A DNA stretch of 64,000 nt from Nisaea acidiphila (lineage in GTDB: Bacteria > Pseudomonadota > Alphaproteobacteria > Thalassobaculales > Thalassobaculaceae). Below, piece by piece: positions 47,632-57,392 of the stretch. Both the position numbers and the translations under genes were made by a program. How positions within the stretch are numbered: position 1 is the first letter of the stretch; every line of letters begins with the position of its first letter. The notes under the pieces were generated by a model, which was not told the DNA's origin, made no database searches, and saw nothing but the letters and a program-made list of their open reading frames with translations. The stretch lies in the NCBI RefSeq assembly GCF_024662015.1, contig NZ_CP102480.1, forward strand, positions 2,390,501 through 2,454,500, written 5' to 3'.

Positions 47632-48750
47632 TCAATCTGTTGGTTCGTCTGGCCGATCCACTCTGATGGGTTCGTTCCACGCCAGTCCACTTGGATGAAT
47701 GGTGAAGCCCGTTGGCCGAACCTCTGGCGGAAGGGTTTTACTGCTTTCGAGAATGGACTTCGCCAGCTCGTTCATCGGTTCGGAAATCCGGACGTTCGCA
47801 CCGTCTTCATCCAGATCGAAGACCCGGATGATGCGATAGGGCGTCTCTTCCGCCGCCGCTGCGACTTCTGCACCGGATATGTGGAATGGATTCTCAAATC
47901 CATAGGTCGTCGATTTTGCGTCGAAGCGGGTTGGGTCGTCGCCGGTTACCTCGAAGTCCCAGGGTGCGGCAGCGTTCTCCGTGGACGTCCATTCAAATGC
48001 AGCAAACTCCCCGTTTTTCTGCATCTGCGTAAGCAATTGGTTCGCCAGCGTTTCACCATCACTCCCGACCCGCTCCGCTTTCTCGCGGGCTGACGTCAAC
48101 TCCTCTCTTGAGATTATGCGACCTTTACGTGCCCGCAGTCTCCGGGCGGTCTCATCCGTGCCGAGGCTCCCTTCTTCAAGGGTCTTCTGAAGCTCCTCAT
48201 CTTTCAGAAGTGCCTGAATGGGATGTTCAGGTCCGACGCCTGCGTTGGTCACAATTTCGTCGAGCAATGAGCGAGTTGTTGACCACATTGATCTGGCCGC
48301 AGGCTGTGTTGCTTGTAGGCGGGAATGCAGCTCTGCATCGTCTCCAGATTCGATGAGGACGATCCGAACTGCTTCTGGCCTTGCATCTCCGATGAATTCA
48401 ATGACGGCGATATCGTTCGGAGACAACGAATCGAAGCGTCCGTCGTCTCCCTCCGGATCGGGGACCGCCGCACCGTTCAATCGCCAGTTTTTGTAGGCAC
48501 TCTTCTTGGTGACTGATCTCGGGAATTTGTACGGATCAGACTCGCCGGGGCCAAATACCGTGACACGAACTGGCAGTTCTACGTCAACTCCATGCGAAGC
48601 TTCGGCAAAATCTGGGTAGTGTTCCTTCGCAAACACGTCGGCATTGAGGTTAATGGCCTTCTGATTGCTCTTCTTGTTCTGCTTATAGAAACTGTCAAAA
48701 AACGTCAGGTCTGATGCGGTCAGGACCTTGATCGTCAATTTTTCAGGCAT
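47632..48750 (-). CDS. putative restriction endonuclease, DUF3883/PD-(D/E)XK-like
   Basis: A 372-residue protein I cannot assign to a named restriction enzyme. The C-terminal third resembles DUF3883-type nuclease folds: a helix with E233 (DGETLANQLL), then D265 (PWDFEVTG), then a DxK motif at D277-A-K279-S, then ENPFHISGAEV, the usual sequence after the catalytic strand. These could be the E...D...DxK residues of a PD-(D/E)XK nuclease. The first 200 residues look like a separate, possibly DNA-recognising, domain. Placed convergent with a C5 methylase and divergent from vsr, it is the best candidate for the restriction subunit. Function inferred. Confidence 0.7.
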   Translation of the reverse strand: MPEKLTIKVLTASDLTFFDSFYKQNKKSNQKAINLNADVFAKEHYPDFAEASHGVDVELPVRVTVFGPGESDPYKFPRSVTKKSAYKNWRLNGAAVPDPEGDDGRFDSLSPNDIAVIEFIGDARPEAVRIVLIESGDDAELHSRLQATQPAARSMWSTTRSLLDEIVTNAGVGPEHPIQALLKDEELQKTLEEGSLGTDETARRLRARKGRIISREELTSAREKAERVGSDGETLANQLLTQMQKNGEFAAFEWTSTENAAAPWDFEVTGDDPTRFDAKSTTYGFENPFHISGAEVAAAAEETPYRIIRVFDLDEDGANVRISEPMNELAKSILESSKTLPPEVRPTGFTIHPSGLAWNEPIRVDRPDEPTD

Positions 48751-48780
48751 TCTGCTCCCCCGAAAGGCCGACCTGGATGA

Positions 48781-49290
48781 ATGCGGGCTTTCTACATGAA
48801 ACCGTCGAAACCTCTAACGCGTTCTGAGGTCATGTCCCGGATCAGAGGCAAAGACACCCGCCTTGAGGTCCGGCTTCGAACCGCACTGCACGCAAAAGGA
48901 TTTCGATACCGGCTTCATGATAAACGTTTACCGGGAAAACCTGACCTTGTCTTTCCCGGTAGGAAGGCCGTTGTCTTCATTCACGGCTGTTTCTGGCACG
49001 GGCATGATTGCCATCTCTTCAAACTTCCCAAGACCAACAGCGAGTTCTGGAGCGAGAAGATCGCGGCAAACCGTTCACGAGACCGGGATCACCTGAGCCG
49101 ATTAACGGCAAGTGGATGGAACTGTCTGGTGGTCTGGGAGTGTGCTGTTCGAGGGAAAGATCAGCAATCGTTCGAGCGAGTGATCGACACCCTCGCAGAT
49201 TGGCTAAACGAATGTGGAAAGGTCAATGGAGGTACCGCACCGTCGGCCACAAGAGCTATTGGAGGGGTTACTGAAGTGCAGGGTCAGTAA
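48781..49290 (+). CDS. vsr: very short patch repair endonuclease
   Basis: A 169-residue Vsr nuclease, which nicks next to T:G mismatches arising from deamination of 5-methylcytosine. It has the family start MSRIRGKDTRLEVRLR, the catalytic Asp55 in GKPDLVFPG, and the zinc/active-site HGCFWHGHDCHLF (H68, H73, C70, C77), followed by FWSEKIAANRSRD. ATG 48781 or 48796 are both possible starts. It is divergent from the putative nuclease with only 30 bases between start codons, so each promoter must extend into the other gene. Its partner methylase is presumably the C5 enzyme upstream. Confidence 0.93.
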   Translation: MRAFYMKPSKPLTRSEVMSRIRGKDTRLEVRLRTALHAKGFRYRLHDKRLPGKPDLVFPGRKAVVFIHGCFWHGHDCHLFKLPKTNSEFWSEKIAANRSRDRDHLSRLTASGWNCLVVWECAVRGKDQQSFERVIDTLADWLNECGKVNGGTAPSATRAIGGVTEVQGQ

Positions 49291-49495
49291 GCAAGTGCTG
49301 GGAGGCCATGCAAACGATTTCCGCCTCAAACTTAGAAATTGCTGACCCGCAGAATGGATCGCCCTACATAGCGGTAGCCTTGGAAAGGCTCCACCTATGT
49401 CGTACGTGTAGAAAGCGAAGTGCTTGGTTGCGGTTGGCCAACACAACAGACCTCGACTACCGACTGGTAGCCCCATGGTAGCCGGACCCACAAGC
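49291..49495. other. right junction of the restriction island
   Basis: About 205 bases with no gene seen. It contains two TGGTAGCC words near 49465-49485. I could not find a tRNA-end duplicate that would mark an attachment site. Confidence 0.4.
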
Positions 49496-49526
49496 GAAAA
49501 GCGGCCCCCGAAGGAACCGCCTTTTC
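49496..49526 (-). terminator. terminator downstream of tRNA-Gly
   Basis: On the minus strand, GAAAAGGCGGTTCC, a TTCG loop and GGGGCCGCTTTTC pair with one bulge and end in T-tract. The A-tract on the other side makes it potentially bidirectional, so it could also end vsr transcription. Confidence 0.6.
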
Positions 49527-49554
49527 ATATTCTTGACCTCCCTTGGAGGGAGAT

Positions 49555-49629
49555 TGGAGCGGGCGATGAGATTCGAACTCACGACCCCAACCTTGGCAAG
49601 GTTGTGCTCTACCCCTGAGCTACGCCCGC
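49555..49629 (-). tRNA. tRNA-Gly (GCC anticodon)
   Basis: A 75-nt cloverleaf on the minus strand with CCA encoded. Acceptor GCGGGCG pairs with CGCCCGC. Anticodon stem CAACC/GGTTG encloses TTGCCAA, anticodon GCC. T arm GAGTTCGAATCTC. Confidence 0.95.
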
Positions 49630-49842
49630 GTCCAGCGGCGTCTGACGACACCGTCAAGAGGCCGCGATAATACAAATTGCTCTTCGCAATGCAAGCCTCG
49701 AAATGACATTTTTTTTGCCGGCACCGGCGGGGCTGCCGTTCGCCTACGAAACCCTTGGTTTTTCCGGCTTTTCCGGCTATTTCCTGTGCCCTTGGGCAGC
49801 GCCCGTCTCGGCGCGCTGGCGGAGCGGCAAGCGGAAGGTTTC

Positions 49843-50382
49843 ATGGCTGAGGGTGAATCCAGCGGCGAAGACGGCAAGCAGGGCCCGATGGCGCCGGACG
49901 AATTGCTGGCGCATCTCGATGCATGCGGGATCGCCTACGACCTGCACCGGCATCCGCCGCTTTTCACCGTCGAGGACAGCAAGGCGCTCCGGGGCGAGCT
50001 CCCGGGCGGGCACTGCAAGAACCTCTTCCTGCGCGATCGCAAGGGCAAGATGTGGCTGGTGGTGACGCTGGAGGACCGGCCGATCGACCTGAAGCAGCTC
50101 GGCGCGGCGTTTGGCGGCGCGCGTCTGTCCTTCGGCAGCCCGGACCGGCTGATGCAGTATCTCGGCATCATCCCCGGAGCGGTCTCGCCTTTCGCGCTGA
50201 TCAACGATACGGGCCGCGCAGTGAGCGTGGTGCTCGACAAGGACATGCTGGCGCACGATCCGCTGAACTATCATCCGCTTTCGAACGAGATGACGATCGC
50301 GGTCTCGCCCGCGGGTCTGCAAGCGTTTCTCGCCGATCTCGGCTATGTCCCGGAGATTCTCGATTTCGGATCGCTCGGCTGA
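49843..50382 (+). CDS. YbaK/ProX-type aminoacyl-tRNA deacylase
   Basis: A 179-residue editing protein of the YbaK/ProX (prolyl-tRNA deacylase-like) family that hydrolyses mischarged tRNA in trans. Motifs: AYDLHRHPPLFTVED, GGHCKNLFLRDRKGKMWLVV with the active-site Lys region, and ISPFALIND-like VSPFALINDTGRAVSVVLD. ATG 49843 is preceded by GGAAGG; the frame opens at 49786. Which tRNA it edits (probably Ala-tRNA-Pro) is a family inference. Confidence 0.9.
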   Translation: MAEGESSGEDGKQGPMAPDELLAHLDACGIAYDLHRHPPLFTVEDSKALRGELPGGHCKNLFLRDRKGKMWLVVTLEDRPIDLKQLGAAFGGARLSFGSPDRLMQYLGIIPGAVSPFALINDTGRAVSVVLDKDMLAHDPLNYHPLSNEMTIAVSPAGLQAFLADLGYVPEILDFGSLG

Positions 50383-50451
50383 TCCGGCCAGGCCCTTGTC
50401 AAGCGAAGCCACCGGTCAATCTTTACCCTTAAGCAAAGAACGGACGACCCA

Positions 50452-51357
50452 ATGGAAACCCTCATCAACGCGGCGCCAGATCCCGCCGATCTGATCAAGG
50501 ACTCTGACCAAAACAGCTTCATGGCCGACGTCATCGAAGCCTCCCGCGAGACCCCGGTCATCGTCGATTTCTGGGCGCCCTGGTGCGGTCCCTGCAAGCA
50601 GCTGGGTCCGGCGCTGGAGAAGGTGGTAAAGGATGCGGGCGGTGCGGTCCGCATGGTGAAGGTCAATATCGACGAGAACCCGGCCATTGCGCAGCAAATG
50701 CGGGTCCAGTCCATCCCCGCCGTCTTCGCCTTCTTCCAGGGCCGCCCGGTGGACGGTTTCCAGGGGGCATTGCCGGAAAGCCAGATCCGCGAGTTCGTCA
50801 AACGCCTGACCGGCGGCGCGGCCGGCGATTCGCCGCTCGACGAGGCGCTGGACGCCGCCGATCAGATGATGGAGGCGGGCGACGCGCAGGGCGCTGGCGG
50901 GATCTACAGCCAGGTTGTCCAGCACGACCCGGAGAATATCCGCGGCAATGCCGGTTTGATCCGCGCGCTGGTCGCCATCGGCCAGGTCGAGCAGGCGCAG
51001 CAGGTGATCGAGCAGCTGCCTGACGCGGTGAAGAAAGCCCCCGAGGTCCATGCCGCCATCTCCTCGCTCGAACTGGCAAGCGAAAGCGTCGACGCGGGCG
51101 AGGAAGCGGAACTGCTGGCCGCAATCGATGCGGATCCCGACAATCATCAGGCGCGCTACGATCTCGCGATGGCCCGATTTGCAGGCGGTGACCGGGAAGG
51201 CGCGGTCGAGGCCCTGATCGAAAGCATCCGCCGGGACCGCGAGTGGGAAGAGCAGAAGGCGCGCAAGCAGCTGGTGAAGTTCTTCGAGGCTTTCGGCCAT
51301 ACGGATCCGGTCACCATCCAGGGCCGCCGCAAGCTGTCCGCCGTACTGTTTTCCTGA
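50452..51357 (+). CDS. thioredoxin-TPR protein (CnoX/YbbN-like)
   Basis: A 301-residue protein with an N-terminal thioredoxin domain, active site WAPWCGPCKQ (C45, C48), and a C-terminal TPR-like region (DAQGAGGIYSQVVQHDPENI, PDNHQARYDLAMARFAGGD). This is the YbbN/CnoX architecture: a redox-linked holdase that protects proteins during oxidative stress and hands them to GroEL. Two Cys are present here, so it may be redox-active. A Lon-N gene follows 18 bases downstream, and Trm112 and DUF971 after it, so the set is likely an operon. Confidence 0.92.
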   Translation: METLINAAPDPADLIKDSDQNSFMADVIEASRETPVIVDFWAPWCGPCKQLGPALEKVVKDAGGAVRMVKVNIDENPAIAQQMRVQSIPAVFAFFQGRPVDGFQGALPESQIREFVKRLTGGAAGDSPLDEALDAADQMMEAGDAQGAGGIYSQVVQHDPENIRGNAGLIRALVAIGQVEQAQQVIEQLPDAVKKAPEVHAAISSLELASESVDAGEEAELLAAIDADPDNHQARYDLAMARFAGGDREGAVEALIESIRRDREWEEQKARKQLVKFFEAFGHTDPVTIQGRRKLSAVLFS

Positions 51358-51375
51358 TCCGGGAGGTAAGAGGAA

Positions 51376-52050
51376 ATGCCGGATACCCTGTCGCGCAGCC
51401 CTTTTTCTCCAAACCTGGAGGATATGCCTGCCTGCATTCCGGTTTTTCCCCTGCCCGGCGTATTGCTGCTGCCGGGCGGCAAGCTCCCGCTCAATATCTT
51501 CGAGCCGCGCTATCTCGTCATGACACAGGATGCGCTGGCGACCGACCGGCTGATCGGGATGATCCAGCCGGCCGAAGCGGGCGAGGCCGATACTCCCTGC
51601 CTGCAACGGACCGGATGCGCGGGCCGGATCACATCCTTCTCGGAGACCGAGGACGGGCGTTTCCTGATCACGCTGACGGGTGTCGCGCGCTTCCATGTCG
51701 AGCAGGAACTCGAGAGCCGCTCCGGTTACCGGCGCGTGGTGGCGGACTGGTGCAGCTTCGCCGACGACTTCAAGGCCGCGGGGGACAATCTGGTACTGGA
51801 CCGGCAGCGCTTGATGCGCGGTCTGAAAGAGTATTTCGAGATCCAGGGCATCCGCGCCGACTGGGAGTCGATCCAGAATGCGGAGGATTGCCAGCTCGTG
51901 ACCACGCTCGCCATGGTCTGTCCCTTCGGACCGTTGGAGAAGCAGGCGCTACTGGAGGCGCCGACCCTGCAGGAACGTGGCGAGACCATGCTGACCCTGC
52001 TAGAGATGGCGGTCCACGATCCGAGGGACGAGGATTATGCACGGCACTGA
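51376..52050 (+). CDS. Lon N-terminal (substrate-binding) domain protein
   Basis: A 224-residue stand-alone LON substrate-binding domain with no ATPase or protease part. Recognised by [26 protein letters not shown], the family N-terminal signature, and later LPLxxFE-like strands ending in [18 protein letters not shown]. Possibly a regulator or adaptor; the role is not settled. Overlaps the Trm112 gene by 14 bases. Confidence 0.9.
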   Translation: MPDTLSRSPFSPNLEDMPACIPVFPLPGVLLLPGGKLPLNIFEPRYLVMTQDALATDRLIGMIQPAEAGEADTPCLQRTGCAGRITSFSETEDGRFLITLTGVARFHVEQELESRSGYRRVVADWCSFADDFKAAGDNLVLDRQRLMRGLKEYFEIQGIRADWESIQNAEDCQLVTTLAMVCPFGPLEKQALLEAPTLQERGETMLTLLEMAVHDPRDEDYARH

Positions 52051-52324
52051 CAAGCCCGCCGCCGGCGCGGCCGAGCGCGAGGTCGATCCGAAACTTCTGG
52101 AAATTCTTGTCTGCCCCGTGACCAAGGCGCCCCTGACCTATGATCGGGAACGCTCGGAGCTGGTGAGCGAGCAGGCACGGCTGGCCTATCCGATCCGTGA
52201 CGGCGTGCCGATCATGCTGCCCGACGAGGCACGGCATCTGGACGATGACCGCGATCCGGTCGCCGAGGGCGCGGCGGCGATCAAGATCGTATCGGACCAG
52301 TCCGCGGAGGCCTCGCGTGAGTGA
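52037..52324 (+). CDS. Trm112 family protein
   Basis: A 95-residue Trm112-like zinc-ribbon protein. It has [16 protein letters not shown] near the N-terminus, then an [19 protein letters not shown] strand-turn. In other organisms Trm112 activates methyltransferases; bacterial members are less understood. Only one of the classic zinc Cys pair is present here, so metal binding may be lost. It overlaps the preceding gene by 14 bases and the next by eight. Confidence 0.88.
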   Translation: MHGTDKPAAGAAEREVDPKLLEILVCPVTKAPLTYDRERSELVSEQARLAYPIRDGVPIMLPDEARHLDDDRDPVAEGAAAIKIVSDQSAEASRE

Positions 52325-52691
52325 GAGTTTCGCGACAGAGATCTGGCCGACGGAGATCCGTGTCCAGTCTGCGGAAAAACGCATCGAGATCGATTTCGAT
52401 ACCGGCGAGAGCTTCAGCATTCCGGCCGAACTGCTGCGCGTCGAAAGCCCGTCGGCGGAAGTCCAGGGGCATGTGCCGTCGCAGAAAAAGCTCGTCTCCG
52501 GCCGCGCCCACGTGAACATCATCGGCATGGAACCGGTGGGAAATTACGCCGTGCGGATCAAGTTCGACGATCTGCATGACAGCGGCATCTATACTTGGCG
52601 CTATCTGCACAAGCTGGGTGCGGAGAAAGACCAGATCTGGACCCGGTATCTGAAGGAACTGGCCGAGGCCGGCCTCAGCCGGGAACCTTGA
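52317..52691 (+). CDS. DUF971 (gamma-butyrobetaine hydroxylase N-terminal-like) protein
   Basis: A 124-residue DUF971 protein starting at GTG 52317, overlapping the Trm112 stop by eight bases. Motifs: [36 protein letters not shown] and a conserved [19 protein letters not shown]. The domain is found in some gamma-butyrobetaine dioxygenases and Mrp/ApbC-type iron-sulfur carriers. A role in Fe-S handling is a family inference. Confidence 0.88.
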   Translation: MSESFATEIWPTEIRVQSAEKRIEIDFDTGESFSIPAELLRVESPSAEVQGHVPSQKKLVSGRAHVNIIGMEPVGNYAVRIKFDDLHDSGIYTWRYLHKLGAEKDQIWTRYLKELAEAGLSREP

Positions 52692-52701
52692 CGGCTCAGC
52701 C

Positions 52702-53934
52702 TTAGTTCCGCGACGGATCCTGCATCAGGCGCGGCAGGTTGCCGGTCGTCCCCATGGCACTGCGCATAAAGGCCCGTTTCAGAGGGCCGATGCGCTGTAC
52801 CAGCCCGAGCCCGACATCCCGCAAAAGCTTTATGGGCGCCGAGTTGTTCGAAAACAGCCGGTTGATTCCGTCGGTAGCCGCAATCAGGCTCATTACGTCG
52901 AAACGGCGCCAGCGCTGGTACTTCTCCAGCACCGGCGCTGAGCCGAAATCGATCCCGAGCCGCATCGCGTCCTCGATAGTGTCTGTCAGCGCTGCGATGT
53001 CTCTTAGGCCGAGATTGAAGCCCTGGCCGGCGATCGGATGGATGCCGTGCGCGGCATCTCCGACCAGCACCAGGCGCGGGCCGATATAGCGTTCGGCATG
53101 GATCAGGCCGAGCGGATAGGCCCAGCGCTTACCGGAGACGTGGAGGGTTCCGAGCGTGTCTCCGAATGCCTCCTGCATCTCCAGATCGAACTCGGCATCG
53201 GATAGTGACAGCAGGGCGTCGGCGGTCGCGGTCCGCTCGCTCCAGACAAGGCAGGAGCGGTGCGCGCCGTCCTCGTCGTCGAGCAGCGGCAGCATGGCGA
53301 AAGGCCCGGCCGGCCGGAAATGCTCGAAGGCGATATTGTCATGCGGGCGGCTGTGCCTGACCGTGCAGGTGATGGCGGTCTGGCCGTAGGAAAGCTCGGT
53401 GGTCCGGATCCCCGCCCGGCGGCGGGTCGGCGAGGGCCGTCCGTCCGCTGCGACGGTGAGGCGCGCCGTCAGTTCCGTTCCATCCTTCAGGGTCGCCGTC
53501 ACGTGGCCGGCGCTCGCCGCGAGGGCGGCGACCGAAGCCGGCGCGACCACCCGGAGCCGTTCCTTTCCGGCGGCCTCGCGGTAGAGACCGGCTTTCAGAG
53601 GGCCGTTATCGACGATGAACCCCATTGCATCCGATCCGGCATCCCCGCGGTCGAATTGCAGGAAAAGGGGTGAGCCGCCCTCGCGCACCCGAATATCTCC
53701 GATCGGGCAGGGCGGGACCGGCATCGCGTCCCAGACGCCGAGCCGTTCGAGCATTCGTTTGCTACTTTGGGAGATCGCCGTGGTGCGCCCGTCATGCGTC
53801 GCTGCGGTCTGAATTTCGGCCGGAACGGGATCGATGACGATGACGTCGAGGCCGATCGCCCGAAGCGCAAGGGCGGCGGACATGCCGGAGAGGCCCCCGC
53901 CGACAATCAGAACATCGCAATCCGGTTGAGTCAT
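52702..53934 (-). CDS. UbiH/UbiF/Coq6-family FAD monooxygenase
   Basis: Ubiquinone-biosynthesis hydroxylase, 410 residues from ATG 53934; the frame extends to 54006. FAD-binding CDVLIVGGGLSGMSAALAL, a second signature [18 protein letters not shown] (DG motif) and VLVGDAAHGIHPIAGQGFNLGLRD (GD motif) are all complete. It hydroxylates the quinone ring; which position cannot be read from sequence. Convergent with DUF971. Upstream is the regulatory region shared with glnK. Confidence 0.93.
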   Translation of the reverse strand: MTQPDCDVLIVGGGLSGMSAALALRAIGLDVIVIDPVPAEIQTAATHDGRTTAISQSSKRMLERLGVWDAMPVPPCPIGDIRVREGGSPLFLQFDRGDAGSDAMGFIVDNGPLKAGLYREAAGKERLRVVAPASVAALAASAGHVTATLKDGTELTARLTVAADGRPSPTRRRAGIRTTELSYGQTAITCTVRHSRPHDNIAFEHFRPAGPFAMLPLLDDEDGAHRSCLVWSERTATADALLSLSDAEFDLEMQEAFGDTLGTLHVSGKRWAYPLGLIHAERYIGPRLVLVGDAAHGIHPIAGQGFNLGLRDIAALTDTIEDAMRLGIDFGSAPVLEKYQRWRRFDVMSLIAATDGINRLFSNNSAPIKLLRDVGLGLVQRIGPLKRAFMRSAMGTTGNLPRLMQDPSRN

Positions 53935-54145
53935 GACGCCGTTTCTCCGCAGTGATCGCGTCTCGATGGATGGATGCGAAGATACAAGCCGCTGGCACGC
54001 AAACAAGGCCTCGCGCGCTTTGTCGCAGGCCTTTTGCGATGCACAAAATTACATCACGGTTACGTTAGTGCCTAAAAAATGTGCATAAAATATATGCTCA
54101 AAGTTTCTGAGGATTCAAGGTTTCTCGAATAAGAAATTGATTCTA

Positions 54146-54614
<469 letters not shown>

Positions 54615-54626
54615 GGAGTTCACCAG

Positions 54627-55949
54627 ATGAGAAAATTTTTCGGCTTTTCCGCTCTGGCGGCTGTCACCGCGTCGGTTACGATCGCGCTGACCGAGTCCGC
54701 ATCCGCGGCTGTTGAACCAGAGACGGCCTTCATCTTCAACACGCTGTCCTTCCTCATGCACGGGTTCCTCGTGATGTGGATGGCGGCCGGTTTCTGCATG
54801 CTCGAGGCGGGCCTGGTCCGCACCAAGAACACGACCATGCAGTGCGCCAAGAACATCACCCTCTACTCCGTTGCCGGCATCATGTATTGGCTCGTCGGCT
54901 ACAACCTGATGTACATGGATGTCAGCGGCTTCATGGGATCCTTCGCGATCTGGTCCGCTTCTGACGACGTGATCACCGACGCCGGCTTCACCGGCGACGG
55001 CAGCGGTTATGCGGCGGCGTCCGACTGGTTCTTCCAGATGGTCTTCGTAGCGGCCACCGCCTCCATCGTGTCCGGCACCGTTGCCGAGCGTGTGAAGGTG
55101 TTCCCGTTCCTGATCTTCACGGTCCTGCTGACCGGCATCATCTATCCGATTCAGGGCTCCTGGACCTGGGGCGGCGGCTGGCTCAGCGAAATGGGCTTCT
55201 CCGACTTCGCCGGTTCCACGATCGTGCACTCCGTCGGTGGCTGGGCGGCGCTTGCCGGTGCCATCATCATCGGTGCGCGTACCGGTAAGTACGGCAGCGA
55301 CGGTTCCGTCCACCCGATGCCGGGTGCGAACCTGCCGCTGGCGACCCTCGGCACGTTCATCCTGTGGCTCGGCTGGTTCGGCTTCAATGGCGGCTCCCAG
55401 CTCGCCATGGGCTCCGCCGCCGACGTTCGTGACATCGCGACCATCTACGTGAACACGAACATGGCTGCTGCCGCCGGCGTCGTTGCCGCGGTCATCCTGA
55501 CCCAGATCATCTACAAGAAGCTGGACCTGACCATGGCCCTCAACGGTGCCCTCGGCGGTCTGGTCTCCATCACTGCCGAGCCGCTTGCCCCGAGCATCGG
55601 TCTGGCCGTGATGATCGGTGCGATCGGCGGCATCCTGGTCGTTGTCACCGTTCCGCTTCTGGACAAGCTGAAGATCGACGACGTTGTCGGTGCGATCCCG
55701 GTTCACCTGGTCTGCGGCATCTGGGGCACCATCGCCGTGGTGTTCTCCGGTGCGAGCTTCGCGACCCAGGTGATCGGCATTGTCGCCATCGGCGCCTTCG
55801 TCCTGATCACCAGCGCCATTGTCTGGGTGGTCCTCAAGCTGACCATCGGGCTTCGGGCGAGCGACGAAGAGGAAAGCCTCGGCCTCGACCGCGCCGAGTG
55901 TGGCCTCGAAGCCTATCCGGAATTCGGTTCGGGCTCCCAGCGGGTCTAA
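54627..55949 (+). CDS. amtB: ammonium transporter AmtB
   Basis: A 440-residue Amt/Rh ammonium channel with a signal peptide (about 28 residues, cut near SASAAVEP) and about 11 TM helices. Motifs: FLMHGFLVMWMAAGFCMLEAGLVRTKN, GFSDFAGSTIVHSVGGWAALAGA and LGTFILWLGWFGFNGGSQL, including the twin-His pore region. Located in the inner membrane and closed by GlnK. Co-transcribed with glnK and followed by a strong terminator. Confidence 0.97.
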   Translation: MRKFFGFSALAAVTASVTIALTESASAAVEPETAFIFNTLSFLMHGFLVMWMAAGFCMLEAGLVRTKNTTMQCAKNITLYSVAGIMYWLVGYNLMYMDVSGFMGSFAIWSASDDVITDAGFTGDGSGYAAASDWFFQMVFVAATASIVSGTVAERVKVFPFLIFTVLLTGIIYPIQGSWTWGGGWLSEMGFSDFAGSTIVHSVGGWAALAGAIIIGARTGKYGSDGSVHPMPGANLPLATLGTFILWLGWFGFNGGSQLAMGSAADVRDIATIYVNTNMAAAAGVVAAVILTQIIYKKLDLTMALNGALGGLVSITAEPLAPSIGLAVMIGAIGGILVVVTVPLLDKLKIDDVVGAIPVHLVCGIWGTIAVVFSGASFATQVIGIVAIGAFVLITSAIVWVVLKLTIGLRASDEEESLGLDRAECGLEAYPEFGSGSQRV

Positions 55950-55973
55950 GACTTCCGAGAGTACCTTTCCAGG

Positions 55974-56001
55974 CGGGCCCGGATGGCAACATCCGGGCCC
56001 G
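55974..56001 (+). terminator. rho-independent terminator of amtB
   Basis: A perfect 12-bp stem CGGGCCCGGATG / CATCCGGGCCCG with a GCAA tetraloop, followed by a T-rich TTCTCTATTT. About 25 bases after the amtB stop codon. Confidence 0.93.
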
Positions 56002-56172
56002 TTCTCTATTTAAAACAATATTTTATTCGAATTTCGAACTATATGGCTTGAACGGTTCCTCAGGTGAGGATTTGCATTAAAGTTGCTCCATAACTATCGG
56101 GCTTATATTATAGATTCCCGATGAGATACGAACGGCACGGGTCCGAAGCCCGGCCGGACAGGGCAGCAATCG

Positions 56173-57363
56173 ATGATTAACCCGGCGCTTCAACCGCTTA
56201 GCGACTATACCTTCGCGCGCCTGAACAGGATGTTGGAGAATGTGGAACCGGCCGCGGACAAGCGGCCGATCCTGCTCTCCGTCGGAGAACCGCAGATCCA
56301 GCCGCCGGCCTTCCTCAGCGAGATCGTTGCCGCCAACGGGAACCTCTGGAACAAGTACCCGCCGCCGAAAGGCGATCTCGCCTTTCGGGAGGCGGTCACC
56401 GGATGGCTGAACCGGCGTTACGGCATGCCGGACGGGATGCTCGATCCCGAACGCCACGTGACTTCGATCTCCGGGACCCGCGAAGCGCTCTACCAGCTCG
56501 GCTTCCTCGCCGTGCCGGAACGGAAGAACGGGCAGCAGCCGGTCATCCTGATGCCCAACCCGCTCTACCACTCCTACCGCGGCGCGGCGATGCTCGGCCG
56601 AGCCGAGCCGGTCTATATGAACGCGACCGAGGAGAACAATTTCCTGCCGCATCCGGAGAACGTGGCGCCTGAAATCCTCGAGCGCACAGCGCTCTGCTTC
56701 CTCTGCACGCCAAGCAATCCGCAGGGGCGGGTGGCGACGCTTGATTATCTGAAGCGGGCGATCGAACTGGCGCGGCAATACGATTTCATGCTCGCGGTCG
56801 ACGAATGCTACGCCGAGATTTATCGCGGCGACCCGCCGCCCGGCGGCCTGCAGGCCGCGGCGGCGCTTGGCAGCAGCCTTGAGAATATCGTCGTCCTGCA
56901 CTCGCTCTCCAAGCGCTCCAGCGCGCCGGGCATGCGTTCCGGCTTTCTTGCGGGCGATCCGGAGCTGGTGAAGCGCTATGGCGAGTACATCATGTTCGGC
57001 AGCGCCTCGACACCGCTGCCGGTGCTGCACGCGGCGACGGCGCTTTGGAAGGACGAGGCGCATGTCGAAGCGAACCGCGCGCATTATGCGGAGAACTGGC
57101 AGATCGCCAGCCGGGTGCTCGGCAACAAGGCGGGCTACCGGGAGGCGGAGGCCGGCTTTTTCGTCTGCATGCCGGCGGACGACGCGGCCGGGCTGACGAA
57201 ACAAATCTGGCGCGAGCAGGCGGTGAAGATCGTGCCGGTCGGGCTGATGGCCCGCGAGGATGCGGACTGCGTCAATCCGGGCGATCCTTATGTCCGGATC
57301 GCACTGGTCTATGACACGGAAACCACGGAGGAGGGTTTGCGCCGGATCGCGCCTTACTTCTGA
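56173..57363 (+). CDS. fold-type I aminotransferase (DapC/succinyldiaminopimelate transaminase-like)
   Basis: A 396-residue PLP-dependent aminotransferase. The PLP lysine is K247 in [16 protein letters not shown], a signature of the DapC/N-succinyldiaminopimelate aminotransferase branch. Other motifs: [26 protein letters not shown] and [10 protein letters not shown]. If DapC, it works in lysine and peptidoglycan synthesis; other class I substrates are possible. ATG 56173 is used. ftsK follows 29 bases downstream on the same strand. Confidence 0.88.
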   Translation: MINPALQPLSDYTFARLNRMLENVEPAADKRPILLSVGEPQIQPPAFLSEIVAANGNLWNKYPPPKGDLAFREAVTGWLNRRYGMPDGMLDPERHVTSISGTREALYQLGFLAVPERKNGQQPVILMPNPLYHSYRGAAMLGRAEPVYMNATEENNFLPHPENVAPEILERTALCFLCTPSNPQGRVATLDYLKRAIELARQYDFMLAVDECYAEIYRGDPPPGGLQAAAALGSSLENIVVLHSLSKRSSAPGMRSGFLAGDPELVKRYGEYIMFGSASTPLPVLHAATALWKDEAHVEANRAHYAENWQIASRVLGNKAGYREAEAGFFVCMPADDAAGLTKQIWREQAVKIVPVGLMAREDADCVNPGDPYVRIALVYDTETTEEGLRRIAPYF

Positions 57364-57392
57364 GGCGGCGGCGTGCCCGCGGGGACGAACGC

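Noticed and set aside
49291-49629. A tRNA-Gly attachment site for the restriction island
   Set aside because: The island ends beside tRNA-Gly, but I could not find a duplicated tRNA end on the left side and there is no integrase, so tRNA integration is unproven.
45716-49629. A prophage or integrative element
   Set aside because: Only methylase, nuclease, regulator and repair genes are present; no phage, integrase or transposase features.
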